Source: Trachythela sp. YZ-2020
Lineage: Eukaryota > Cnidaria > Anthozoa > Malacalcyonacea > Clavulariidae
Assembly: GCA_016169945.1 (NCBI GenBank)
Contig: JADLSH010000389.1
Location: 885,001-949,000, forward strand
DNA: 64,000 nt
Direction: 5' to 3'
Shown piece by piece: positions 9,288 through 19,475 of the stretch (positions are counted from its first letter, which is position 1; each line of letters starts with the position of its first letter). The position numbers and the translations under genes are program-made. Below the pieces are notes generated by a model. It had not been told where the DNA came from and did not search any database. It saw only the letters and a program-made list of their open reading frames with translations.

Positions 9288-9343
9288 TTCACCTGATGAG
9301 TGTGGTAGGCTCGGCTTGCCATACGAAACAGATTTGTAGTGAA
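9288..9343 (+). ncRNA. Hammerhead ribozyme, PLE family 2 (copy B2)
   Basis: Stem I is TTCAC (9288-9292) with GTGAA (9339-9343). The core is CTGATGA (9293-9299). Stem II pairs GTGTGGTAGG with CTTGCCATAC through three G-U wobbles. GAAAC is at 9325-9329, stem III is AC/GT around AGATTT, and cleavage is expected after A9338. All hammerhead consensus positions are met. Confidence 0.88.
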
Positions 9344-9784
9344 TTAAAGTTTTAATGAAGTAGTTCGGGTTTGTACTTTATTTTGTTTTACTATATATAT
9401 ATATATATAGACAAGTATCGAGTTTAGAATCATATGAGTAGAGTGTATATATATATCATGGTTTCGATTTTTGTGGAGTAAAATTCGCACAAACCTTTGC
9501 AAATCTCAGTTGTAAGCAATGTTCGTTTAGTGCAGTTGATGTCTATATGTAACTGGAACACTATATATATTCAGTGATCATCAGATTGCAGGACAATGCT
9601 TTTTAAGTTTATATGATAGTGTCTAGCTCGCGAACGAGCTAACCACAAAAATTGTAGAATGACCTACGACGATGCAGCTGGATTAGTTCTTTCGAATGGG
9701 ACTAATTTTTTATTTCTAATTAGGACATTTATTATAGGGGTTTTTAATTGCTTAATTTATAATAAAAACAATGATAGTGAATTC
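9344..9784. other. PLE tail, TA repeats, then plain non-coding sequence
   Basis: The family 2 terminal module runs to about 9393. A TA repeat follows (9394-9410), then the shared flanking block (GACAAGTATCGAGTTTAGAA) and another TA run near 9444-9456. From 9460 to 9784 I see only AT-rich DNA with no recognisable gene. Confidence 0.6.
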
Positions 9785-9790
9785 TTTATT
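9785..9790 (-). promoter_or_regulatory. Candidate polyadenylation signal AATAAA of the ROCO gene
   Basis: AATAAA on the minus strand lies about 190 nt past the stop codon of the Death-domain exon. Such hexamers are frequent by chance in AT-rich sequence. Confidence 0.35.
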
Positions 9791-9978
9791 AGTTTGAGAT
9801 TGTTGAATAATAAAAAGTATTCCGAAGTATACATTCCTATGAACCTGAGGATGTTCGCTGCCAAATCTGTTGCTTGCATACGCAGTTTGTAACGATTTAT
9901 CTTATTTTTTCCTTTATACAATTTACTGTAATGTACCATGAAAGATACGAACCTAATCGTCATTGTTACAATTATGCC

Positions 9979-10262
9979 TTAAGGACTGATGTGATTTTCC
10001 TGACAATGCTTAACTAGCTGGTCTGCTACGTCCTTCCTCGAAATCTTCTTCAGAGCATTGGTCAACGATCTCACCCGTGCTGCACTTCCCAGACGAGTTT
10101 TCCAAGACAAAACTACGTGGAATCCTTGTTCTTTTTGCTCATGATTTTCTACAGAAATATTATCAATGTCTGATTGTTCAACATTCAATTCTCTGCCCAA
10201 TTCTTTCCAGTTTTTACCCAATTTGTTCGAAACGATCGTAACACAGCATTCATCGACACAGC
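9979..10262 (-). CDS. ROCO gene, last exon: Death domain
   Basis: A minus-strand exon begins after the acceptor TTGTATTTTAG (first base 10262) and ends at TAA (9979). It encodes VSNKLGKNWKELGRELNV, NISVENHEQKEQGF and a helical tail, a Death domain fold that mediates homotypic contacts with other Death-domain proteins in the cytosol. The entry phase requires one base from the preceding exon, and both candidate upstream donors (15371 and, via the micro-exon, 12312) supply it. It therefore belongs to the ROCO gene whose other exons lie at 15.4-25.5 kb on the same strand. Family knowledge: invertebrate ROCO proteins with Death domains are thought to act in innate immune or cell-death signalling. 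Confidence 0.75.
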
Positions 10263-12311
10263 CTAAAATACAATAAGCAATGACTGACTTTCATTAAAAT
10301 ATCCAGTGTAATATTTTTTACAAAAAAGGCCGTGGCGTAGCCAAGCGAGAGGCACAATGATCGACCCCCTCCCCGAAAAAACCTGCAAGACTGTTGTTGT
10401 GAATTTTAAGATCCAGTGAGATGTGTGTGCAATGGTAATGTGGATGTTTGGAATAATTATACCCATCTATTTATCAAATTGTTTAAAACGTTGTAGTCTT
10501 TGCTTGTTGTAGTCTCTAGAAATGCAAATTGTGTGATTCTGATTTGTTCAGTATAATCTTTTCCATGCTCTGTTTTAGTTGATCTAAGAACATTATCCTA
10601 CTTTCTTTCCTCGTCGCTATGGTTTTTCTTCAGAATTAATATTTGTCTCAGAATGCAGGAAATATATAAATTTTTCTAATCCTCCAACCCGCCCCTCGAT
10701 TCAACATCGTGGCTACGGCACAGTATACAGGGTGCAGAAAAAATGCAGTCCTCGATTGTATTCCAGGAAAAATTTCACTTCCTAACTTTCCGTGTACATT
10801 AACTACACACTACAGTTCTGCTTCCACCAACTTGTTGTATCCTATAAATATTTTGGCGATTTGATGACGCTGTATTGTCGTTGACAAGCAATGCACTGTA
10901 TCTATTTTATCTGATATTTAGAAAATTTAATATCCATGTATCTTTTAAGTATTGCTTGTCAATTTTCAAGGTATCTAAAAATAACGAATTATACTAATCT
11001 TTTTGTTTGCAATTGTTATGCATTCTCTAAAGAAAAAAAATGAGGTCGAATATAAGATCGTATTTAACTACAAGAATGACATTTCTTGTGACTGTTTAGA
11101 TTCGGTTTCTCTATAGTGTTCTGGCAATGTCACTTCAGCCATTACTGGTGTCAGAGGCGTGGGAAACTCCGTAAACCTGAGAGGGGCCGGTCAAAACAAA
11201 AGCCGTTTCCGACGCACCAAAGGCGAGTGCCGAAGGCCCAAGACTCGTAGGGGGTAATGGGGGTATGATCATCCCAGAAAAATGTGAGACCTAGGAAGAT
11301 TTTACACAATTCCTAAGGTCAGAACACGACATATAAAGTGTAATTTTTCTGCGAATAATGAGAAATTTAAACAGATTTTCAGGGAGAGGGGCGAAAGCTA
11401 TTCCAGCTCTCATTCCAGAAAATTTGGGGTCCTCTGCTACCTACGCCCCAGACTGGTGCATTTTCCGGTATTTCAACGTTTTCACTTCAACCGACAGTAG
11501 CCATTTTGCACCTCATCGAATTGTATTTTAATTTTAAAAAAATTCTAAAGCTTTTCAACAGGGGCGGCGATATGATCAATTTGGAAAATTCTATTTTTCT
11601 AGTAATTCTGTATTTAAATGAAGGAAGGGTTATAGTTACTATGGAGTGTGCAATGTGTCCAGACTCAAAAGTATCAGCAGAGTTCAGAGATCAAGTGGAA
11701 CTGCACATTGTAACTGACTGAAATGTCGAATTTATGACTACAATTTCCAATAACGTTTGAGGTTAAGATTATGTAATTTGCAACAAATAAAAGGGGGTGA
11801 CCATAAATCGATGACCACACCCCTGCTTTTGAACATGAAATTCGTTAACATTTGGGAGCCACATGCAGTTCAAAAATTCCAGAAAACTCCAATTTTCCAT
11901 TTTTTTATTCATTTGCAACTACTCACATAGTATTTTCTGTTCCTTTAATAGGAGTTAGAAATAGCATTATTGCTTAATTAGCAGACGGGAGGTGAATCTA
12001 GTTAAAGGTTTTCCATCGTTAACAATTTTTTTGAAATTGAAGATTTCGTAACCTCGAAAGCCATTTTTTTTAACAAGAAACATACGTGGAAGTTTAGTGA
12101 ACAAGGATATGATCGAGGAAGTTTAATGAACAAGGAAAGCGTGCTTTTTTCAGGAATTTTCCACGCAAAGTGGACCGGATAGAATGACTGGCTTCTGATA
12201 TCAATAGAAGAAAATACCTGATATCACCAATCAGATTGCTATAAAGTAAACAATTCACTAAAATATACAATTCACTAAAATAAATTCCACATTAAAAACG
12301 ATGTTTCTTAC
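10263..12311 (-). other. Intron of ROCO gene, no coding exon seen
   Basis: AT-rich non-coding sequence. A TIR-like TACAGGGTG lies at about 10727, and a degenerate repeat lies near 11150-11460 (GGGGCCGGTCAAAAC, CTACGCCCCAGACTG). I see no conserved protein on either strand. Confidence 0.5.
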
Positions 12312-12360
12312 ATTCTTGTAATTCTGTAATTTCTTCTGCCACAACTAGACGATTTTCTTC
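12312..12360 (-). CDS. Candidate 49-nt micro-exon of the ROCO gene
   Basis: The acceptor GATTTTATAG and donor GAAT|GTAAGA bound 49 nt that read EENRLVVAEEITELQE in one frame, a likely coiled-coil segment. Entry phase 0 fits the strong internal donor AAA|GTAAGT at 15563 in exon 9, and exit phase 1 fits the Death exon. That route gives a continuous frame without the TGA seen in the longer form of exon 9. The exon is short, so chance is possible. Confidence 0.4.
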
Positions 12361-12566
12361 CTATAAAATCAATCATATTATGTAAAAGGCTGGGAACGTA
12401 AGCAAACAATGGATTTTTGTTCATTTTTGTTACGAAAACATTACGTCAATAGTTTTACACTAACAAAACTACCATAATGGTAACTCAGCATTTGAGCAAT
12501 ACGAAAATGAGAATCTGCGACCACGTGTTGGCAACACCATAGCAACGGAGCCAAAAAAGGTTGAAA

Positions 12567-13080
12567 TTAGGGGAGCGCGATAAAGAGAGCGCCGGAAAAA
12601 GAGGAGGTGCGAAAATAAATAGCGCCTGCAGGAAAGCCATATGTTTTTCCCATATTTCGCGTTCGCTCACGGACGCGAAATCTGATTGGCTAATCAGCCT
12701 CATCAGGTATTCAGGGGTTTTCCATATGGTTTCGATCACCCGAAGCAGAAGGGTGTATTAACAAAGTTCTATTTTTTATTTATTAAGTTCGCCAAAATCT
12801 AAAGCGATAAGAGATATTCAGTTAGCGACTGGTCTGTATTGGTCAGGGCTGTATTGAACTGAAAGTGGAACAAGACAAAGCAGTTCGGGATCTGCTGTAT
12901 TACCGACGGGTTATGGCAAAAGTTTTATTTACCAAGCGTTTGTACGAGCGCGCGATTATCAAACGTCAGGGAAATCAGCAGTAATATCGCCATTGAATAG
13001 CATTATGGCTTTCCTGCAGGCGCTATTTATTATCGTCCCTTCATTTTTTCCGTTCCTTTCTTTTTCTCGCGCTCCCCTAA
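12567..13080. mobile_element. Non-autonomous DNA element with about 70-bp inverted ends
   Basis: The left arm (12567-12640) starts TTAGGGGAGCGCGA and includes ATAAATAGCGCCTGCAGGAA. The right arm (13007-13080) is its inverted copy, ending GCGCTCCCCTAA. The interior encodes nothing. It lies in the ROCO intron. The superfamily is not assignable without target duplications. Confidence 0.6.
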
Positions 13081-15084
13081 CCCAACACTTGTCCCCCGCA
13101 AGCCCTCCCCCAATTGCATCGCTACGCAGGCTATTTCCAATATTTAAAAATTAATGTCGCAAATTATCATGCTTCAAATGGAAATGGCAATGCAATGCCA
13201 ATAATCAATATATTAGAAAGCAGAATATAACACCGCTAACATATAAAATATGACATCGGAGACCTTTTCCCGCTCATCAAAAATGTATAACTACGGTAAA
13301 GTATAAGAAAGTTTTTCTATATTTAAAAGCCAGAGGGTTGTTCCACTTGAAGGTGGCGATTCCACCTTCGAAGGTTGCAATATTGCTAGCAATAGATACA
13401 ATATGGCTGCTAAAATCGCTGCTTATTTTAATAATTCTGAACTATATATGTGATTTAAACATCTTGATGTTGCTTGTTTAATGTTTATATTTACAAATAT
13501 AAAATCTACCTGGTGACGAGAAAGCTTTTCGGTACCAGATGGCGCTTTAAAAGAGCATCTTTCTTCATTGCCGCAATAGAAGACCTTACTAAGTGTCCGC
13601 GTTTCAACATTTTATGTTCCGTTGCTATGGTGATGCCAACACGTACTTGAAGTCGCAGTGGCATAATATGCATTTGCTGAATAATAAATATTAGCTACAT
13701 ATTTTGTATTCATCCCCCTTCCCAGGTTCACACTTCGTGGGTTTTCTCCGGGTACTCCGGTTTCCTCCCACAGGGAATGTTGACAGGGTGGGTTGGGTTT
13801 AACTCCTAACTGGCCCTTCCACCGTAGCTGTGCTCCGTGATGGCGAGCAAAAGGTGGCTGCCATATGCGCGCCTAGAAAGCCTTCGACTTGGTCACGTTG
13901 AGCTGTGTCCTTCGCAATTCAGCTTAGCTCTCAGCTGCAAGTAAGGATAATAAGCACACCCCCTTCACCCGCCCCCCCCTAAACTTCCTAAGTACCCTGG
14001 TCACCTAAGTAACTTTCAGTATACTGAAAATACTAGCAGCTGATAGCAGTATGAATATAACTGAATTGAGGATGAGGATAGAGGCGCTACTCAAATTTGT
14101 ATTTTTATGACTCTTAGTATACAACATTCTTATAAGATTATAAAAAAAAAAGTAAAATAAAATATTGCATGCTAACGCGCGTGCATAATATTTGGTTATA
14201 GATTATATTGCCACACAAACAAAAATTAAAATCTTTAATAGCTTCAATGACACCAACTTTCTTGTATCACTGCGCCTAACACAATCCGATCAAAAAAAGG
14301 TCGTCGAAATCACATTTTCCCACCTTCGGGAATTAAACGTTCTTCAAATTTTCAACCATTTGCCCGAATGATGGTTGTCTGCAAACTTCCTGTTTCGTTT
14401 TCAACCAACAAATTTCGTTGTTGATTCACGATTTGAACCTTCTTTAAATTTACCAAAAGTTGATAAATAACCCAAGGGTTACACCATCTTATTAAAATTC
14501 TTAAATCTGAAATGAGAATAATTTCAATAAGCAGACAATAGCTTTGCACTCATCTCCCAATGGTGGAAAAATGCGTTTTCCACCGGCAATGTTTAATCGT
14601 GTCGTATTTAGCCATTTTTTATTGCAATGATACATAATGGTAACTGAGTGGAGTGCAATTTGGTCTGAAATCAAACGCGTGATTACAAAATCGCACGACC
14701 GCGAAGTCTAATATCTAAAATCTAAAATCTAAATAATTTTTTAAACCGGAAGCGGTATTTTATTAGTCTTTGTTTACAATTGACACACCCGCGATACTCC
14801 CTGAAATGCCGTAGCATAGCAACAACATGAATTGTAATTTGACAAATTGACTCAGTATAAACTAATAAACAAGCAAAATATGAGTGGATTTCTAAAAAAT
14901 TTGCCAGAGCACATTTTTCTTTAAATTGATTGGCTAGTTGAATTCTATCATTCAATCTAATTGGTTGTTGTGGTGCAGAGCTTAAATCTGATTGGTTTAA
15001 AAATGATGCGATTAATACTCAAAATGATGCGATTTGGGAATTAATCGCACTATTTTTGATTTCAAAATGAATATAATAAAAAAA
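13081..15084. other. Intronic non-coding sequence
   Basis: Contains the hairpin GGTGGCGATTCCACC near 13362, a CT-rich patch at 13965-13985, and A-rich runs. I see no exon with usable splice sites and no recognised protein. Confidence 0.5.
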
Positions 15085-15165
15085 AGTTATCATTTGAATA
15101 TATAAACTAAATAATAAACGCACGAAAACATGCTCAAGTTAGATTACCCTTTTTTATACACCCTG
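15085..15165. mobile_element. Half-element relic of the CAGGGTGTAT MITE family
   Basis: The right end ACACCCTG followed by TA, and the inner TAGATTACCCTTTTTTATA, match the ends of the complete element at 58219-58756. No left end is found nearby, so it is a truncated copy inside the ROCO intron. Confidence 0.5.
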
Positions 15166-15370
15166 TATATCCATCCATATATATACATCATGCACATTTC
15201 TTACAGAACAATCGAAATGTCAATACCTGAACTGTCGATTCTGGATTCCAATCATTTAAAAATTCACTTAACTCGACTGACCTACACCAATAAGGCGGAT
15301 GATACGATTCAAGATCTATAGAGATCACGTGAGAACGTCTTTCAGTCTGGTCGACCACCGCATTTACTAC

Positions 15371-15615
15371 CTGCAACTAACCTACTGGATCCTGCATCAT
15401 CGCCACCAGATTCAGAACTTTTCTCACTTTCAGACGAACTTCATTCGCAAGGTCTCTGAAGGTCATCTGCGTTGAATATTGCGCCAGGACAATCTTCATG
15501 TGGACAAGGAGGGCCACAGATGAATTTAAGAAACTTGAAATATTGCTGACAAATTTCACTTACTTTCTTCTTCAATATACGTGCAAGGTGAGGAAAATAT
15601 TCGCCTTTCTTGCAC
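15371..15615 (-). CDS. ROCO gene, exon 9 (post-COR), with in-frame TGA
   Basis: The acceptor GGGTTTTAG lies at 15616. In phase with exon 8 it encodes RCKKGEYFPHLARILKKK and then VSEICQQYFKFLKFICGPPC plus PHEDCPGAIFNADDLQ. A TGA stop follows at 15443-15441. The same frame then continues as an acidic Ser/Glu-rich stretch to the donor GCAG|GTAGTA at 15370, whose phase fits the Death exon. An internal, near-perfect donor (AAA|GTAAGT, exon ending 15564) would skip the TGA through the micro-exon. Outcomes are a 999-residue protein without Death domain, or about 1069 residues with it. Confidence 0.65.
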
Positions 15616-15885
15616 CTAAAACCCATAATTATATATAAGATATTCACAATTCGATACATGCGGAGTTGATAAGAATCGCGTTGTTAATTAGAGCTATAAT
15701 GATTCTCCTTTTTGTTCAACATTTGTATCCTTAATATAACCTCAACAATCATGTCAATCTCTGTGCTCAAACTTCTATGCTAATTTAACACTCCTCTTTT
15801 AACTACAATTCCCACTATATACAATAAAAATATACAATAGTACGACATAACCGCAAACACAAGACCACATAATATAAGAACAAAC

Positions 15886-16519
15886 CTGGCATGGACCCAA
15901 ATCTGACAGTCTTTTAGCACCAGCTTAGTGCAGAACAAGAATTTGTTCGAAAACGAGAATATTCCTCCCCGTCTTTGCAGAATAGGCTTCATTCCCTTCG
16001 TTTTGCAACTGTGATGATATATGTGAACCAAGAAGTAGTCGAACAATGGTGGAGGAAGGAAGCAGCCGAAATCAAATACAAATTGATGTTCAGTTTCTGA
16101 GATATTCTTCCATTTCTCGCAGGTCTTGAACCAACGTTTACTGAAGCTTTCATCAGACTTCTCCTTCAGCATACATGGTATAATAAACTCTTTTACTGAA
16201 GTATCAGCGGCAGTGAAAGCTGATGTTACTTGTGGTTCTTCATCACTTTCTGTATGAAGGGGATGAAGAAGTTTAAAACTTGACACCAATTCAATAACGA
16301 CGTCAACTTCTTCTGCCTTATCTTTCCAAACATGCTCAAGTAGTTCACACGCTACTCGGCCTTCATCCTTCAGCTTTTGAAATTCGTTGGTAAATTGAAG
16401 TTTAAAATCACGATTTTTCGGAACCTCGTGGATGCGGGTCATTATATCTACCAGATACTGTGGAGATAGTATTACCAGATCTTTCCCCAAGGATTCGTCA
16501 TTAACATCATGCACGATGC
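15886..16519 (-). CDS. ROCO gene, exon 8: COR domain
   Basis: Bounded by acceptor TTTCGTCTTAG and donor CAG|GTTTGT, phases 1 in and 2 out. It encodes GIVHDVNDESLGKDLVILSP, then QYLVDIMTRIHEV, a WKDKAEEVDVVIELVSSFKL helix, an acidic loop, and FVFDFGCFLPPPLFDYFLVH. This pattern is typical of the second half of a COR (C-terminal of Roc) domain, the dimerisation module of ROCO proteins. No frame error is seen. The 16518-16682 extension of the open frame is intron. Confidence 0.8.
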
Positions 16520-17024
16520 CTAAGACGAAAAAATTAAAACTATAGGTAAATATAATCTTGAATACTAGCCTAGTTTCTGGCCTTCCAGACCCGAGCGTAA
16601 AATTACGGGCGAATTGATGCGCGCTAGATGGCCTGACACATTTCACAGATCTGCTATTGCAACATGGCATTCGAAATATCAAGTAGAAATGAAAGCAGAT
16701 TCATCTGTATTGTATTGTAAGTTACAATTTAAGTGTTTTTGACCTGTTTATGTATTATTCATAGACGGGCAAAAATGGTTTCTAGAAGGGCAAAATTGCG
16801 AATTGTGCTAGGCCTTCTCGCTTCCAGCCACTCCCAGGAAACCAAGCGTTGCGGAAGTGAAAGGCCAGGAACTAGGCTACTTGAATTCGTGGTTCCAGTG
16901 TAGGTAGCGATTAGACAAAGGGCCTTTTCTCAAAACGTCGAAGTTCTTGTTATATTTTTAGGTTGTTTGTTTGATCCTATCGTTATTGAGAAATATTCCA
17001 GATGTAGAAAATAGAGAATATTAC

Positions 17025-17418
17025 CTGGGAGAAGAATTAGTCCACTGTCGTGAAAGAACGTTAACATTGAATTAAATTCGGAATCAGAAAACGTTGTCTG
17101 ACATTTGTCTTCCAGAAATGTTTTCACATCACTTTTATTCAAACACTTCTTGCTATCGGGATCTTTTTGATGCTCGATAATTTCCTCCTCACAATGGAGC
17201 CACTTGAGAGGTAATTCTTGATTGACAAACCAGAACTTCCTCGAATCATTCGCAATGGCATCTTTTAATTTCGAAATTCCGTCATCATCTTGGCCATCCG
17301 AGTTTTCAACTACGAACAAAATTTCATCATCGAGACTTCGCACAAGCCGCTTACCAAACATACGTGCAAATTTCTTGTCGCAATATTCTCTTGCTGTGTT
17401 AATAAACTCGGAATCAAC
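17025..17418 (-). CDS. ROCO gene, exon 7: Roc end and COR start
   Basis: The acceptor TTTTGCAG precedes VDSEFINTAREYCDKKFARM, which reads directly on from GTHKAK at the end of exon 6 (phase 0). The exon ends GLILLP with donor CAG|GTAATA, phase 1. It carries KFWFVNQELPLKWLHCEEEI and DVKTFLEDKCQ, matching the first half of COR. The spacing, 131 codons, is ordinary for the family. Confidence 0.8.
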
Positions 17419-17557
17419 CTGCAAAATAACAAGGAAACAGCAATGTTTATACTATAAATATATAAGTCCGAAAACTAACGATGGCACATTCCCGATTCCT
17501 GGCCTACTATTAAGTACAAATTAAAAACAATAAATAATAAGTACAAATAAAAAACAA

Positions 17558-17678
17558 ATGGATTTCATTTTCATTCGATTTCGTATACAATAGTGCATAG
17601 ATTTTGAAAAAAACTAGATGGATTTCATTTTCATTCGATTTCGTATACAATAGTGCATAGATTTTGAAACAAAACTAG
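17558..17678. repeat. Two-copy 60-bp tandem duplication
   Basis: Bases 17558-17617 are repeated almost without change at 17618-17678; both contain TTCGATTTCGTATACAATAG. Near identity indicates a recent duplication within an intron. Confidence 0.85.
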
Positions 17679-18038
17679 AAACCGGAACTGGGAATAGAAG
17701 AAATCTGTACGATATCTGTAGTCTCGTCAGGCGCTACACTTTATTAGAATCTGTCGTATTTGGATAAAAGAGTATATTAATCAAAAATGAAATGGTCGGG
17801 GCCTTAGAAAAGGGTGTAGTTTTCTCAATCCTTCTGTTCATGTTTTTTGAATTTCCCGACTTCTGTTTGACATACAGCCTAAATGAAAACAAAAGCGCTG
17901 ATTGGCTGAGAACAAAATTCTCTCTTGTTCTCTACTATACATATCGTGTACAACATAAGTGTACTGTAGAAGCATTTAAACATATTGTGTTTAAAGGAAA
18001 AATAATGAATACTGCTATTCAATTTTAAAAGAATTTAC
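17679..18038 (-). other. Intron 6 of ROCO gene
   Basis: Non-coding, AT-rich. The donor CTAAG|GTAAAT is at 18038, and the intron runs to the acceptor at 17419. An open frame on the other strand has no recognisable content. Confidence 0.5.
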
Positions 18039-18847
18039 CTTAGCTTTGTGTGTTCCCACAAGGATTACCGGAGTTGAAGAGGACGTGTGACTCGCGATAG
18101 AATTTAACCAATAGTGTATCTTGCACAAGCTCTTCTCGGGTGAGTTACGCATTTTCAATAAATTAAATACTACCAAATATAGACTTGTACTGTTCATAAA
18201 TACATGATGCATTGGTTCGTAAAGTTGATGTCCGGCAAAATCCCAAATAATTTTCTTTACGCTTGGAGGTTCAGTCGTGGTGCCTGATAACTTTCTGGCG
18301 ACGAGCGTGGCTGGATATTTCCGGGGACTATTTTCAATCGTGACCGAAGACTCAGTTACTACGTGTGATACGTGCTCTTGGGACCCTGGAAGTGGCCTCG
18401 ATGGTGCCCGCAAGCCCGGATAAGTAGTAACAGCCAGTTGTTCCACTAACCGGCTTAGGTCGAATTCTCCTGAGGAACAGGGTAAGCCTGGCAGGTTCGC
18501 TTTTGGCAACTTTGTTTTTAAAATCTTCGTAACCTTTCTTGCTATTAGTTCATCATAATGTGACACTTCAGGATCAGCCTGTTTCCACGACTCGTCCACT
18601 TTCGTGCTCTGTATAATAGGCTCACTGATAGACGCCGTTTGAATTCCACGCGTCTTTTCGCGAGTATCTATAAAAGGTTCTCCACAAAGTGATCGAGTTA
18701 GACTTGTCTTTCCAGCCCCTACTTCACCAACAACAATGATTTTCAACCTCGAAGCACGAGCAGTGCCTTCAGCCACGGCAGTTTTAAACGCATTCACAGC
18801 ATCTTCTCCTCTCGCCAAAATCTCGTAAGGTAACATTTCGGAAGAAA
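18039..18847 (-). CDS. ROCO gene, exon 6: Roc GTPase domain
   Basis: The acceptor TTTTTAG at 18848 continues the frame from exon 5 as VSSEMLPYEILARGEDAVNA. G-domain motifs: P-loop GEVGAGKTSL (about residues 371-380 of the assembled protein), Walker B/G3 IIWDFAGHQ (about 530-537), and G4-like VGTHKAK (about 593-599) at the exon end. The P-loop to G3 distance is about 155 residues, far longer than in a small GTPase, because of a Ser/Pro-rich insert. Nucleotide binding looks possible: the Lys and Ser of GKTS and the Asp of DFAG are present, but the G4 NKxD is replaced by THKAK. That substitution is frequent in Roc-like domains. Confidence 0.87.
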
Positions 18848-19193
18848 CTAAAAATAATAAAAATAGTATGCGTCGTTCTATTTCTTGATTTAAAATGTTA
18901 CTACTAGTTAGGCAACATTGAAAAACGACACGGGCCTATAGTAATCCGATCACTTCTGATTGAGTTGAAAGTATACACGTATTATCTAAACCTGCACAAT
19001 ATAATACAGACTGTAGAACCCGAACGTCATGTCATCGCGATCAGTGCACGCACAGTAGACAACCTGAAATCTTATTTAACAACAAATAATTGAGAAAAGT
19101 CTACAAGTTAATTACAGATGACCAAGATGTAAGATGTAAGAAATTCTACAGTTTGGAACTTAAGAACACTGAGAGAAATTAAATCAAATTTAC

Positions 19194-19295
19194 CTTTGGA
19201 GAATTTACATTCCGTAATTATTTTGTTAGTCCCAACAATCTCCTGTCCTTTTTCAACGTCATCACTTAAAGCAGCGCATATTGTTTCCAAATTAC
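19194..19295 (-). CDS. ROCO gene, exon 5, 102 nt
   Basis: The acceptor ACGCAG and donor CCAAAG|GTAAAT bound 34 codons reading GNLETICAALSDDVEKGQEI and then a Lys/Thr stretch. Phases (1 in, 1 out) join exons 4 and 6 without a break. No domain is recognised; it is a linker between ankyrin repeats and Roc. A decayed duplicate lies at 19431-19475. Confidence 0.65.
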
Positions 19296-19430
19296 CTGCG
19301 TATGAAATAAGATAACACTTGAAACTCTAAATCTAACTCTAAGTCTGTTTCATATCTTCACTCATGGCACTCGTTAACACGACGCAAAACATTCGTTTTC
19401 TCTGCGATTCAGGGTTAAAAAACTTCAAAT

Positions 19431-19475
19431 TTACTTTTGGAGACATTCATGATGCATATTATTTTCCTGAGACAA
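19431..19475 (-). pseudogene. Decayed duplicate of ROCO exon 5
   Basis: On the minus strand AAAATAATATGCATCATGAA, followed by TGTCTCCAAAAGTAAATTTG, aligns with the 3' half of exon 5 and its donor. The donor GGTAAA has become AGTAAA and the upstream half is missing, so it should not be spliced. Confidence 0.45.

Noticed and set aside
10724..10760. TACAGGGTGCAGAAAAAATG as the left end of a MITE
   Set aside because: No inverse partner within several kilobases. The right end at 15165 belongs to a different variant (GGGTGTATAAAAAA).
12690..12745. Minus-strand CCTGATGAGG with a GAAAC nearby
   Set aside because: GAAAC lies upstream of the CTGATGA instead of downstream, so the ribozyme order is wrong.
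17715..17760. Minus-strand CCTGACGAGACTAC motif resembling a hammerhead core
   Set aside because: No GAAA follows at the right distance, and stem II cannot form.
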